A DNA stretch of 64,000 nt, taken from the NCBI RefSeq assembly GCF_018320785.1, contig NC_054885.1, positions 8,196,921 to 8,260,920 of the forward strand, read 5' to 3'. The stretch comes from Cheilinus undulatus. Lineage: Eukaryota > Chordata > Actinopteri > Labriformes > Labridae. Numbering within the stretch: position 1 is the stretch's first letter; each line of letters begins with the position of its first letter. Shown one piece after another: positions 35,301 to 47,300 of the stretch. Made by a program: the position numbers and the translations under genes. The notes beneath the pieces were generated by a model. The model saw nothing but the letters and a program-made list of their open reading frames with translations, ran no database searches and had not been told where the DNA came from.

Positions 35301-38300
35301 AACTACTCAGTACTCAGGATTCAAAGTGAGTTTTTAATTAAACACTATTTACTTTTACTTGAGTAGATTAATAGACCAGAACTTTTGCTTGTACTCTGAT
35401 CAATTCTAACTGTACTTTTTTCTTTGAGTACAAAAGTTGTGTCCTTTCTGGAAACTAGAGAGGACTAAAGTGGTCAAATGTGGGACCATGCAGTGTTCCT
35501 CCATGGTTTTAAAGTCAAAAACACACTAGTGTTTTATATGTGACCTTTAGAATAAATTTAGTGAACTTACACAGTTTCAGACAAAGCCTCATAGCTTAAG
35601 TTCGCTTAGAAAACAAACACCACACAGCTTTGGACAAATCTGTCTAAAATTATAATATTAAATTAATTTGCAAATTTGCACTGATACAGATTCAGTTCCT
35701 GCTTTTAAAAACAGACTTGCTGGTACAGTAGACTCATATTCATGCAGCTGGAAAGTCTAAAATGATACTTTATGTACTACAGACTTTAAGAATAATGTTT
35801 TAATAGACAAAATACAAACTTCAAGATTTGAGGAATCACCTTAAAACCAAACATGATGTTTCTGTTGTTTAAGAGAGAAAATTTACTCTGCAATTACAGA
35901 TTCATGACCTTTAATTTGACAAACTTCATCAAAAACTGTCCATTGCATGTTGCAAACCTCAACGGTTTAAGCTTTACTAAACGTATAAAAGAGATGTATC
36001 CACAGATATCATCAGGTTGTGACCTTAGACATGCAGCCACAAATGTACAAACACAACAAATATTTACAGTTATGAATAAAAATCCCAGGGCTGGCTCTAG
36101 TTGAGCCAGGGATGGAGGCGCAGCTCCTCCAGTGAGGGACGCAGGTCAGGATCTCTTCTCAAGCAGAGATTCAGGATGTCCTGACAGCCTGGAGATAAAT
36201 CTGCACTGATAGAAATTTTACGGCAGAGGAATTTTGAAGTCACAAAGTCACTCTTTCCCCAGTGCATCAGGTTGTAGAGGATGATCCCGACCTGCCACAC
36301 CGTGGTGGGACCGGCCGTGTAGCTGCCTCGTTTCTGGAACTCTGGAGGGATGTGATCAAGAGTGCCATAAAAGAGCTGGTATTCTGACGACTTCTCTGAA
36401 AAGCAGCTGAGTCCAAAGTCGATCAGTCTGGCTCGAGGGACGTCAGAGCTGGTGTCAATCAGAATGTTCTCCAGTTTGATGTCTCTGTGGAACACCTTCT
36501 TTGACTGCAGCTCCAACACCCCCTCGATCAGCTGCTTCAGTATAGTCTGGCTCTCCTCCTCATTTAGAGCTCTGTTTTTGTCCGCCATGTAATCATAGAG
36601 GTCCATAGCAGAGACCGGGCGCTCAAGGATCAGGATGAGCTCATCTTCCAGGTCGTAGTAATCAAGGAGAGAAATGGCAGCAGATTTCCTGACCTCTTGT
36701 TCATGGGTTAGTTTCTGCATTATAGCCACCTCCAGAGGAATCGTTCCAATGTATTCCTGGTCTGTGTCCTTTGGAAGCCGCTTGATGGCCACAGGGATGA
36801 GATCTCTCCTCCTGTAGCCGGCGTACACAGAGCCAAAGGTGCCTGCTCCCAGCGCGTTAAGCTGCTGGTACTTTTCCTCAAAGTCTTCCCTGCTGGAGGA
36901 CGCTACTGTGGAGGTCTCCCTCTTCTCTGAGCTCTCCGGTGAGGATCTAACGGCCTCCTCTTGTTCAGAGACTCGTGATCTCTTTTTGGGCTCTATGTTG
37001 TCATTTGGGCATTTCCTCTTGACTCCTTTAGCTTTCTTTAACGGAGCAGCGATCTTCCGCCTCTTCTTGGTTTTCTCCTTTGCTTCCTCTGGAGATTTTC
37101 TCTTTCTGGTATCCTGGTCTCCAGAGCCAGACTTACAGACCGGGTCCTTCTCCGTAAAGTCAGCGTAATCCTGGCCAGCGTAAACTATCCCTCCAGGAAC
37201 GAGAGGACGAATAGTAATACGGTCGTTGGAGACAAATTCACAAGTCACACAACAACAGCCAGTGTTAGGAGAAATCCTAGGACGCTTCTGGGAGGCAGAT
37301 TTCAAAGTACGAGGCTTCATCTTGAAGTTCGACGACGATCAAAAACGGTGACTTTTCGTGAGCGAGTGAATCAAGACAGTGACTTTTGCCAGTCTGAGGC
37401 TGTCATTTAAGCATTTGAGAATGGAATCTTTGTGCATTCTTTGATGTTTAGAATTGTAACAATCCCCTCAAAGAGAGTTCTAGAACTCTACTGTTCTACT
37501 GGAAAGCCCCCCATCTCCATAATGACAGAACCACCGCTATTTGAAAAAAGGCCCAAAGAACAAATGGTGGTTAAAATTTACTTAAGTTTAAGGTTTATAA
37601 GGTTTAAGGTTTATAAGTCCACTCAAGTAAAAGTAAAAAGTATTTATTTAAAGTTTATTTTAAGTACTGAGTAGCTACTGAGGTTTAGCAAGGTGACATG
37701 ATCTTTCCTTATTGGCAGTAAAGTCACTGCTATAATAAAGTTATATACACAAAATAAATCATGTTATTTCAACTCATACGGAGTTAAATATGACCCTCTA
37801 AAAGTCACAGGTCACATGGTGCAAATATGTCCAACAACAAAAACAACAACAATCCACTACATACATGAGCAAAACAACCCCAGCAGCGATCACTGCACAA
37901 CAGGCAACATCTCAACACATCTAAACACTCTGCTCAAGGGCATGCTGGGAACTCAGCCCACATATCCCCCCAGATTTGAGGTGTTAGTTCAACTGACTCC
38001 ACAGAGTTGTACAAACACTGTCAAATAACTAAGTCAGTGAGGACTGTTGCCCCGCACAACAGCTGTTTAGAGATGTCACATGGAATCATTCTCTCGCTGT
38101 GTGCTACTGCAGTCAACAGAAGTAGAAAAAATACAAGACTATAGTACTCAAGTAAAAGCACAGTTACTCTGGTTAGGACTTAATGGTTTAAAAATATACT
38201 CAAACAAGTACAAGTACACAAAAACTACTCATGACTCACTCGAGTCAGCCATCTTGGATTTTTGCATCTTGCATGTTTCTACAGTACCACAGAAAAGACT

Positions 38301-41300
38301 AAATAATTAGAAACATAATTTTACATATTCACGTGACTAAACACTTACTTAAATAGCCCGTATTATAAATATTGTGCTGCATTTTTACCGGGTTTGTTCC
38401 ACTCAGTGCTACTATGCTGGATATTTCAGACTGCACCTTTAAAGAGAGTGTGTGCGTTCTGTTTACAACATGTGGCAAAAAGAGCGTATCACAACAGTAA
38501 TCATTTAGCCTCCATTATCTTGTGTTCATGATCTTGGGAAACTAAAATTGCCCAGCACTACTATATGTGATGTCAGTTAATGATGTCACTGGTCACCAGA
38601 TGGCGCCATTTGTCCAGTTTGACAGAGAGTCAAACACTCAAACAAACCTTTAACTAAGTTTAGTTTATAATGTTACGATAACAGTTCCTGTTCAAAAATG
38701 TCAGAAATTTTCTGTATAACTCACTGGTCATTGAATTTGGGCTCTCACTTGTGAAGTGTTTGTATTTTAAGCTCTAAATTTCTTTAAGACCAAATCTTTC
38801 CAATTAACCACTGTATATTTTGACGGTATATTTTCACAGAGAAAGGCGCAGGACCAGCATCGTTTGGACAAAGTATCTGGATGGATTGCTCTAATCAATT
38901 TTGCTGAAAGTTGCCGGTTGACACAGTCAGTCGTTAAGAAAGTTAACAGCTTATTTTTTGTATTTTTGGTAGTGAGTAAAAAAGCCATTATTAGGAAATG
39001 GTTTAAGGTGAAACCACCCACCACTGAGGAATAGATTGAAATTGTACACCAAATTTACATGACGGAAAAATCATCTTCTCCCTCAGAATACAAAAGGATA
39101 AGTTTTACCAGAGCTGGTCTAAATGGACTGAGTACATAAAACCTATAAGATCTGATTTTAGCTGAACCCACCTAATACATGTGATAAAGTATTTTTATCA
39201 TATCTTGTTTTTTTTCCAAATACCGGAATACTCCCTTCCTCCCTTGGTTCTGTTTTTAATGTTGATATGACTGTTCAAAATCATAAAAACAGGAAAGCAT
39301 ATGCTGAAAGACTTTCTGACTCATGTCAAAGCCGTCCCTACTTCCTGGTAGAAGGAGGCCATTAACTAGTGGATAAAGAACTCAAGGTGAAACAAGGAAA
39401 GTCTGTTTATGTTAATAGAAATGGAAAGTGTAATGTCTTGCTCTTCCAATAAAAAAACAAAAAAAACAAAGCTAACAGCTGGACTGTTCTGCCTGTGTAC
39501 AGAGGAAAATATTAAAGAAAGGGAGAGTAGATGGTGCTGTCGTTCTTCAGTTACAGTAATTCTGATATCAGAATTAACATCACAATAAAGCAAAGCAAGG
39601 CAAGTAACCTACTCAAGAGTCATCATGTTTGTATTTAAATCCTAGTAAAGCCTAAGACCCTCTAAAGGTGTATGTTCCAGTAACACACAGCGCGCACAGT
39701 CAAGTACATTTGCAATTAAAGCCATGATGAATGAAGACGGCTGCATACACAAATGCAGAGTCAAACAGGAAGCATGTCTCCAGTGTGATAGGTAGTTCAG
39801 ACAGGTGAAGGCAGAGTGGGATGAGTGAAGGTGCGACATTCAGAGGTAGAGACAGACTGGTAGAGGCGGTGGCAGTGTAACACCGGCAATCATCATAACT
39901 GCCCACAAATGTAATAAACCAAAAACATACAATAATCCCACACATGTAAGAGCAGTCACCTAACTACTACATTCAGATTTACATTTGTTGCCTTTTTACA
40001 TCTGCATGTTTATGTCAGCTGAAGCCCAAGTCACATAAACAGTTAAGGGGATTTTTTGTTTGCCATGAAATCGGAAGTAGTTTTTTCAGTTTTAAAACAC
40101 TGGTCATGAACATGAATCTTGGCACTTTTCAATGAGAAAATGAGAGGACTGATATCAATTTTGGAAAATTCTGCAGGATCAAAGTTTTTTTCTTGAATTA
40201 AGCCCTCAGAGGAGGTTGATATGATACGAAAGTAAGTTACAGTTTACAGTTCAGAGAGAGCTGAAAATGCAGCTTTTATTGTACCCGAACAAAAGCCACA
40301 GGCTAAGGCTGTGCCGACTCTCCCTAATAAAGAAAGTTACCGTGTCTTAAACACACAGAATAGAAATTTCCTGAGACTAGTTTTTAGTTATTGCAGAGCT
40401 GGCTGGCTGAACAGTTTCTACATGTTATTTATAATTTCCTCAGAGTCCTTCTCTGACACATTTTAATCCAATCTGCTAAGATTCAAATTCCTGCCAGTGT
40501 TTAAAGTCTGAAAAACTACTTCCTGTTTCATGGTGAAATTAATGCACTGTTTTTTTTTTTTAAGTGACTTGAGCTCATTCATTCTTATTCATTCATGTTT
40601 TTTTTAAATATGTGTTAGTGCTATTGGTCATCCTTTACATATATGTCAGTGGGTTTAACAAAACTTAAGCAATAAAAGTGTCAAAAATATGCTGACTCTG
40701 ACTATTTCAGCTCTAAATTAATTTGAAAAACAAAATATTTTTTCCAAATTCCCTGAACAACAGTGATTTTGGAGATGTTTGGCCTGAAGCCAGTGAAATG
40801 CAAATGCAACTTTAACAGTTTCTATATTTGTAGGCAGCTGCTGCAGATTTATCTTAAACATACAGGGCACAAACGTCCTGAGCTTAAAAACAAGTTTTGA
40901 GTGCACAGGGATTTGAAATTACTGTACACAATAGAACTGGCTGGGTGAACAGAGTTTGCATACATTATTTATAATTTCTTCAGAATGCTTTTTGACATAT
41001 TCTAATCTACTGCTAAGTTTCATGGCCCTGCCAGTGTTGAAGACAGACTTCCTGATTCATGGCGAAAAAAAAAAAAATCCAATACCTATGTTTTTATATG
41101 TTAATAGACCTAATTTGAGACTTGAACCCTCTGGCATTTGCATAAAGGCTGCAACAAAGAGCAACGACCACAAACATTTAGTTTTCATGTTCATTTTACA
41201 TGTGGAGGAATAATTATAATTTTCAAAAGCTGGAGATTTTTCCCTCCTCACAAATATAATTAATCCCTTCATTATTACTTTCCAGTTGGCAACTGCTATT

Positions 41301-44300
41301 CCTTTTTTAGGAAATATATTACTCTTGTGGGGTTATTACATTAAAAACTGCTGATATGATTTACATTTAGGGTTTATTACATTTGTGGGTAGTTATTACA
41401 TTTGCAGGTGTAACAGGCAGTCAGACAGGTATAGACAGAAAGGTAGAGACAGTGGTTACCGGGGACTCTGGAGCGCAGGAAGTAGAGGAACTTCCCGTTC
41501 TTGGAGTGCATGATGGCTCTTTCTATGAACTCGACAACAGAGTGACATCGATCCTCAAACTTTGGGTGACACCACAGACTAAATGTGCCTGAAAGGAGAG
41601 ACAACAAAGCAGTTTAAATCAGCTCAATAAATTCCTGTTTACATTTAAAAACCAGTTTAAATCTAAAATCCAGATTACAAAGATATAAATGAGATGATAA
41701 TTGTGTTAAGAGTCCAAATTAAAATGATTTGATTATGTACGGTAGATATACTTATTGTGGTGGAAAAGCTGTCAAACAGCCAAGAAAAAAGGAGACCTTT
41801 AAACTGAGGTTCACTACAACTCCCAGGGTGCATTTCACAAAAACACAGCCAATCACAGTGCCTCATTTCCAGACCATGATTCAAACCATTTAGATTTTTC
41901 ATCCATAGGTCAAAACTGATTCATTTTAGGCTTTTCAGCAAGCATGGATGAATCATGGAGAAAGACGCTATTGCTCATGGGTAATGTAGTATTTTGAATA
42001 AAAACAATGTCCTCACATCCCCACTGAGTTAAACTATATTTAAAAGAAATCAATCTTATTCTTTTTATCTTTATGTTCTATCTTCTACATTCTGTTAGTT
42101 TAGGCAAAAAAATCATGCTTTTTTAATCAGTTCAAGCTTCTGTAGGTTTTGAAGAAAAAGCAAAACCTTAGCTTCAGTTTTGACTGTTCAATCAACTGAT
42201 CAAAAATCATTTATCTATTGATCTGCAGGCCTGTGACTTTATTACTACAGTGTATATTGTACATGTTTGTGTGTGTGTTACCTCTGTAGTGCTCCATGCG
42301 TGTGTGGTGTGTGACTCCCTGCGACCTGAAGCTCAGACTCAGAATGTAACGTGGATCTGAACTGTCCCGAACCAGAAATGACCCGTCTGGTTTCCCTTTC
42401 AGCTTCATCTCTGCGTCCTCCCAGTTCATCGGGCCCCAGTACCAGCCGCACTGTGACAAACACAAACATAGATGAGCTCCACGGTTATCAACATAGCTAT
42501 AAAGTTCATAAAAGTGAGTCTGTGGCCCAGATTTCGATCCTGTCCATACCTTCTCCAGCTCTCTGAGGCTGGTGGCGAAGCTGCCTGTGTCCGGTCGGCT
42601 GAGTGGACAGCGAGGGGCGAGTCGAGGCGGAGGGTGCTGGCCATCTGGACGCAGAGGGATGGGTCTGGGTAAACCTCTCAGGAAAGTGTCTGATGAACAC
42701 AAAAAGAAAAAAATAAAGATTAGTGTCAATGAAACACCTCACATCCAAAATCTACAAATGTGTGTTTGTGCTTTCTTACCGTTGAGGCTCAGGCTGTGTT
42801 GGATGGTGCTAAGGGAGGGGGGCAGTGCCATTGGTCGAGGGGGCAGAGACTGCATTGATGCCCCCACGCTGCGCTCACTAAATGGACCCTGCTGTTGAGG
42901 AGGACCCCCGAAATCATCTGCAGGAGAGAGAAGAAAACAGTTCACACCTGGAACTCATCTGAGACGAGCAGGTGGGTTAGAAGAAAGAGGCACAGACAGG
43001 AAGAAGAAAGAGAAAGAGAAAAAGTAAAGTACCGAGCAGACTGAGGCTTCGTCTGGGCGGTGGAGGAGGCGTCGGGGGGTGAAGAGAGTTCACCCCCCTC
43101 CGAGAAATATCCACATCAACCAGAGACACCGTCTCACCTGGAGACACAAAGACAAAGGAAGGAAGGGAAAGACAGTGGTGTTAGAGCAAAGAGGTGAAAA
43201 TGTGACGTGTTAGTGTTCAACAGAGGAGGGAGTTTGGTCCAGGTGGGATCAGGTCCAGATGTTCAGACGTGTTGAGGAAGATTTCAAAGAGGAGGACACC
43301 CTTTTAAAAAATCCAAGCTCTGTTCTCTGTCAGTCCACGGTCAAGTTCCAATCACCAGTTATAAACATGACTGGAATTCCACTGTGCTTGCTTGTGGTGA
43401 ATTTCTGCTCAATTCTCACACCAGCTCTAAGGGGATTAATATGGCGTCATTGTTGTTGCAAAGTCAAGAATATTTGAGGGCATCAGGCACTTACTAAGAC
43501 CTCCTCTTTGAGCCTCTTGTGCTTAAATTTTCTCGGTGCATGCTTAAAATGTTTGCTCCCAAATCATTAGTTGCTTGCTCAATTTTCCTAATAAAGTTTT
43601 GTCAGACACAAAGTTTGGTATGTCAGCAAACAAAATTTTGCACACTCACAAAGTTTCATACACCATAAATTAACATTCATACCAAGGCAGGAGAGGTTTC
43701 ACATATGTGCAGAGAAAGTTTTGAGCTTGCACACAAAAAGTTCAGTAAGTTAACAAAAAGTTTTGTTCACATGCAGATGAAGATTCAAACACCAGAAGAG
43801 GCGAGTTTCATATATAAACAGAGAAAGTTTCATACACCAGTAGAAAAGATTCATACAAGCTGACAGTTTCATACACCAGTAGAGAAAGATTAATACAGGT
43901 AAACAGTTTCATACAGCAATAGAGAAAGATTTATACAGGTAGACAGTTTCATACACAGCAGAGAAAGTCTCGTATGCATACATTAAAAGTATCATTTGCA
44001 TGCATAGAAAATTTGATATCCACATAAACTAATTTTATACCCTTGCATATAAAGTTCAATGCAAATCTAAACTTTCATACACACAAGGAAAGCTTCATAC
44101 ACACAGAAAGTTTTATTCACACATGGAGAAAGTCTCATATTCATGCAAAAAGATTTGTCCTGTGCATAGAAAGTTTCATTCAAACTCAAGGAAAGTTTCA
44201 TACACACGCAAAGCAAGTTTCATACGCTTGCTGAAAAAGTTTCATACATGTGCAGAGAAGTTTCATACGCACTAAGATAAAGTTTTACACACATGAAGAG

Positions 44301-47300
44301 AAAGTTTCATATGTTAGCATGTTTCAGGCAAAGTGTTTTACAGGTACAAAGAAAGTTTCATCCTCCCGCATTAAACGTTAAGTACCCTCACATAGAAAGG
44401 CTCAGATTTGTATAGAGAAATTTTTATACACATGCAGAGAAAGTTTCGTACATGCAGAGTTTAGTGCGGGTTCACAGAGGAAAAATAGGAGGGTAGCAGC
44501 TTCACAAACAAGCAACCTGAACAGGAGGAGAATTTTTGAGCAAGAGTGCAGGAAATCTGAGCAAACAACCAAAGATTTGAGAACAAGTGGGTATCTTAAG
44601 GCTCAGAGAAAATCTCAGCACAAGGGGACAATTTTTAACTCAAAGGGAGGTTTTCATTGAGCGTTTGAAAAAATTCTGAGCCCAAAATCAAGAAATCATG
44701 CACTGAAAACAATAAAATGTGCTTGAGTTTTGCAACAACAATGACTCCATAAACTTAATAAGATGAATGAAGTTGCTGCAGATTGGAGAGATCACATGCA
44801 CACTAGATTTTATTCTTACCGGTGAAAGCAGGAGTGAAGGGCACCGGAGAGAAGGCACTGTGAGGTCTGACCTGCAGTCTGAAGGAGAGAAAAAAAAAGA
44901 ACAGTTTAACTTCACCGACCTCAACACTGACAGAATTGTTGTCGCAAATTTCAAACCCAAATTAATTACAGCAAATTTTACTGACAGCTGAGGATGAAGA
45001 AAAGAACTCAGTCCACCAAAAAAACTAAACTTGAGCAGAAGAAGAAAAGAGGAAGAATGTGACAATGATGAGAGAGTAGAAGAAGAAGTAGAGAGGGGAA
45101 AAAAGAAAGACAGAGGAAACAGATGGAGGAAAAAAGGAGAAGTAGAAAGAATAAAGAAACAAGGAGAACATAACAGTAGGAGATAAAAGTCAATAGAAAG
45201 AAGAAAAGGCAAAAGAAAGAGACAAAACAAGAAAGGATGAGGGGGAAGAAATAAGAAAACAAAGATGAAAAGGAGGTAAGGAAAAATAAAGAAGACAAAG
45301 AAAAGATCATCATCCAGCTTGAAAACAATGATGTAACCCTTGCAGGATTTTCAGACACATTCAGAAGTTTTTGAACATTTTTCTTCAGGCTTCAGGGAGT
45401 CTCACGCTGAGCCTATAAAACATAAACTTTGTGTGTCTGCCTCTGCTGACGAGCAGTCGAACCACACTGGGCCAAAACTGACTAATGTATTTCATTGAAC
45501 AGATAGCTGATGTTTAGAACCAACGTGTGTCAGTGGCTGTCCTAGGGTTATAAAAAAGTCTTGTGCCACACAGTCTCTAAAGACTAAAACTGAGATTTCC
45601 CCTGGAGATGAAAACAGTCTCATCAGATCAAAAGACTACACAGACGCAGGGAAATAGCTAATCCAGAGTTGGCATTACTAATAAAGATACCCTGACTGGT
45701 AATTTTGAAACTGTTTGTGTGGGCACTGCCGGAGAAACAGAGCAGAAGTTAAACTACTTAAGAAGGAGGTTCCACATTATTTAGCAGGCCACAGGTTTCA
45801 GCAATATGGGAAAGAAAAAGGATCTCTGCTGCCAAAAAGCATCAAATAGTGTAATGCCTTGGACAAGGTATGAAAAAAACAGATATTTCAGGAAAAATTA
45901 AGCGTGATCATCGTACTGTGAAGAAATCTGTGTCTGATTCAGAATACAGATGGGTTTGTGCAGGTAAAGGCATAACAAGGAAGGTTTCTGCCAGACAAAT
46001 TCATCGGATTAAGAGAGCAGCTGCTAAAATGTCATTACAAAGCAGCAAACAGGTATTTGAAGCTGCTGGTGCCTCTGGAGTCCCACAAACCTCAAGGTGT
46101 AGGATCCTCCAGTGTCTTGCAGTCGTGTATAAATCTACTATTCAGCCACCCTTAACCAATGCTCACAAGCAGAAACGGTTGCAGTGGGCCCAGAAATACA
46201 TGAAGACACACTTTCAAACAGTCTTGTTCACCAATGAGTGCCGTGCAACCCTGGATAGTTCAGATGGAGGAGTAGTGGACGTTGGTGGATGGCCACCATG
46301 TTCCAACAAGGCTGTGACGTCAGCAAGGGGGTGGTGGAGTCATGTTTTGGGCTGGAATCATGGGCAGAGAGCTGGTAGGCCCCTTTAGGGTCCCTGAAGG
46401 TGTGAACATGCCCTCGGCAAAGCATATAGAGTTTCTGACTGACCACTATCTTCCATGGTACAAAAAGAAGAGCAGTGCCTTCTGTAGCAAAATCATCTTC
46501 ATACATGGCGATGCTCCATCTCATGCTGCAGAGAATCCCTCTGAGTCATTGGCTGCTATGGGCATAAAAAGAGAGAAACTCAAGGTGTGGCCCCAATCCT
46601 CCCCTGACCTCAACCCTATTGAGAACCTTTTGAGCATCCTCAAGCTAAAGATCTATGAGGGTGGAAGGCAGTTCACATCAACACAGCAGCTCTGGGAGGA
46701 TATTCTGACATCTTGAAAAGAATGTCAAGCAGAAACTCTCCAAAAAATCCCAAGTTCAATGGATGCAAGAATAGTGAAGGTGATATCAAAGAAGGGCTCC
46801 TATGTTAACATGGAACTTGGCCTGTTAAGATGTTTTTGATTGAAATAGCTTTGATTTCAGTAAATATGACCTCCTAATGCTGCAAATTCAAAAAATGACC
46901 ATTTTCAGTTCTTAAACCACCTATAAAAAGTTTGAAACCCTGTGCAAATATTTTGGAACAGTGCATGGTGAGTTTGTTTGTTTTTTTGTTTGTTTTTTTG
47001 AAAAAAAAAAAAAAAAAAAAAGCTCTGGCTTCCTGTCTGAAACAGTGGTTATTGCATAGGAATGACAAGGAGCGCTGTGCCGTCACAGTGCCAGTGTGGA
47101 CCAAAACATGGCGGCCTCCTGGTGAGTTTTTAAACTCAAAGTACTGAAAATGCAGGTATCTAGTGAGTTTTTTTAGTTCATAGATATAAATATCTATGCC
47201 AGCCTTACACCAGGGGACGTTGCTAAAACAGAAGTTCTAGTCAAACAATACCGGGTACTTTCATCTCTTTCATCACCAAAAATTAAGTTTATATGAGATG

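Noticed and set aside
43640-44460. Regularly repeated agaaagtttcatacac, considered as a CRISPR-like array
   Set aside because: Eukaryotic intron; units and spacings are degenerate, with no constant-length unique spacers. It is a minisatellite.
44688-45358. Minus-strand Phe/Leu/Ser-rich frames of 116-180 codons
   Set aside because: Complement of a polypurine tract inside socs7 intron 1; no family resemblance. A true 59-bp socs7 exon at 44820-44878 lies in the same place in another frame.
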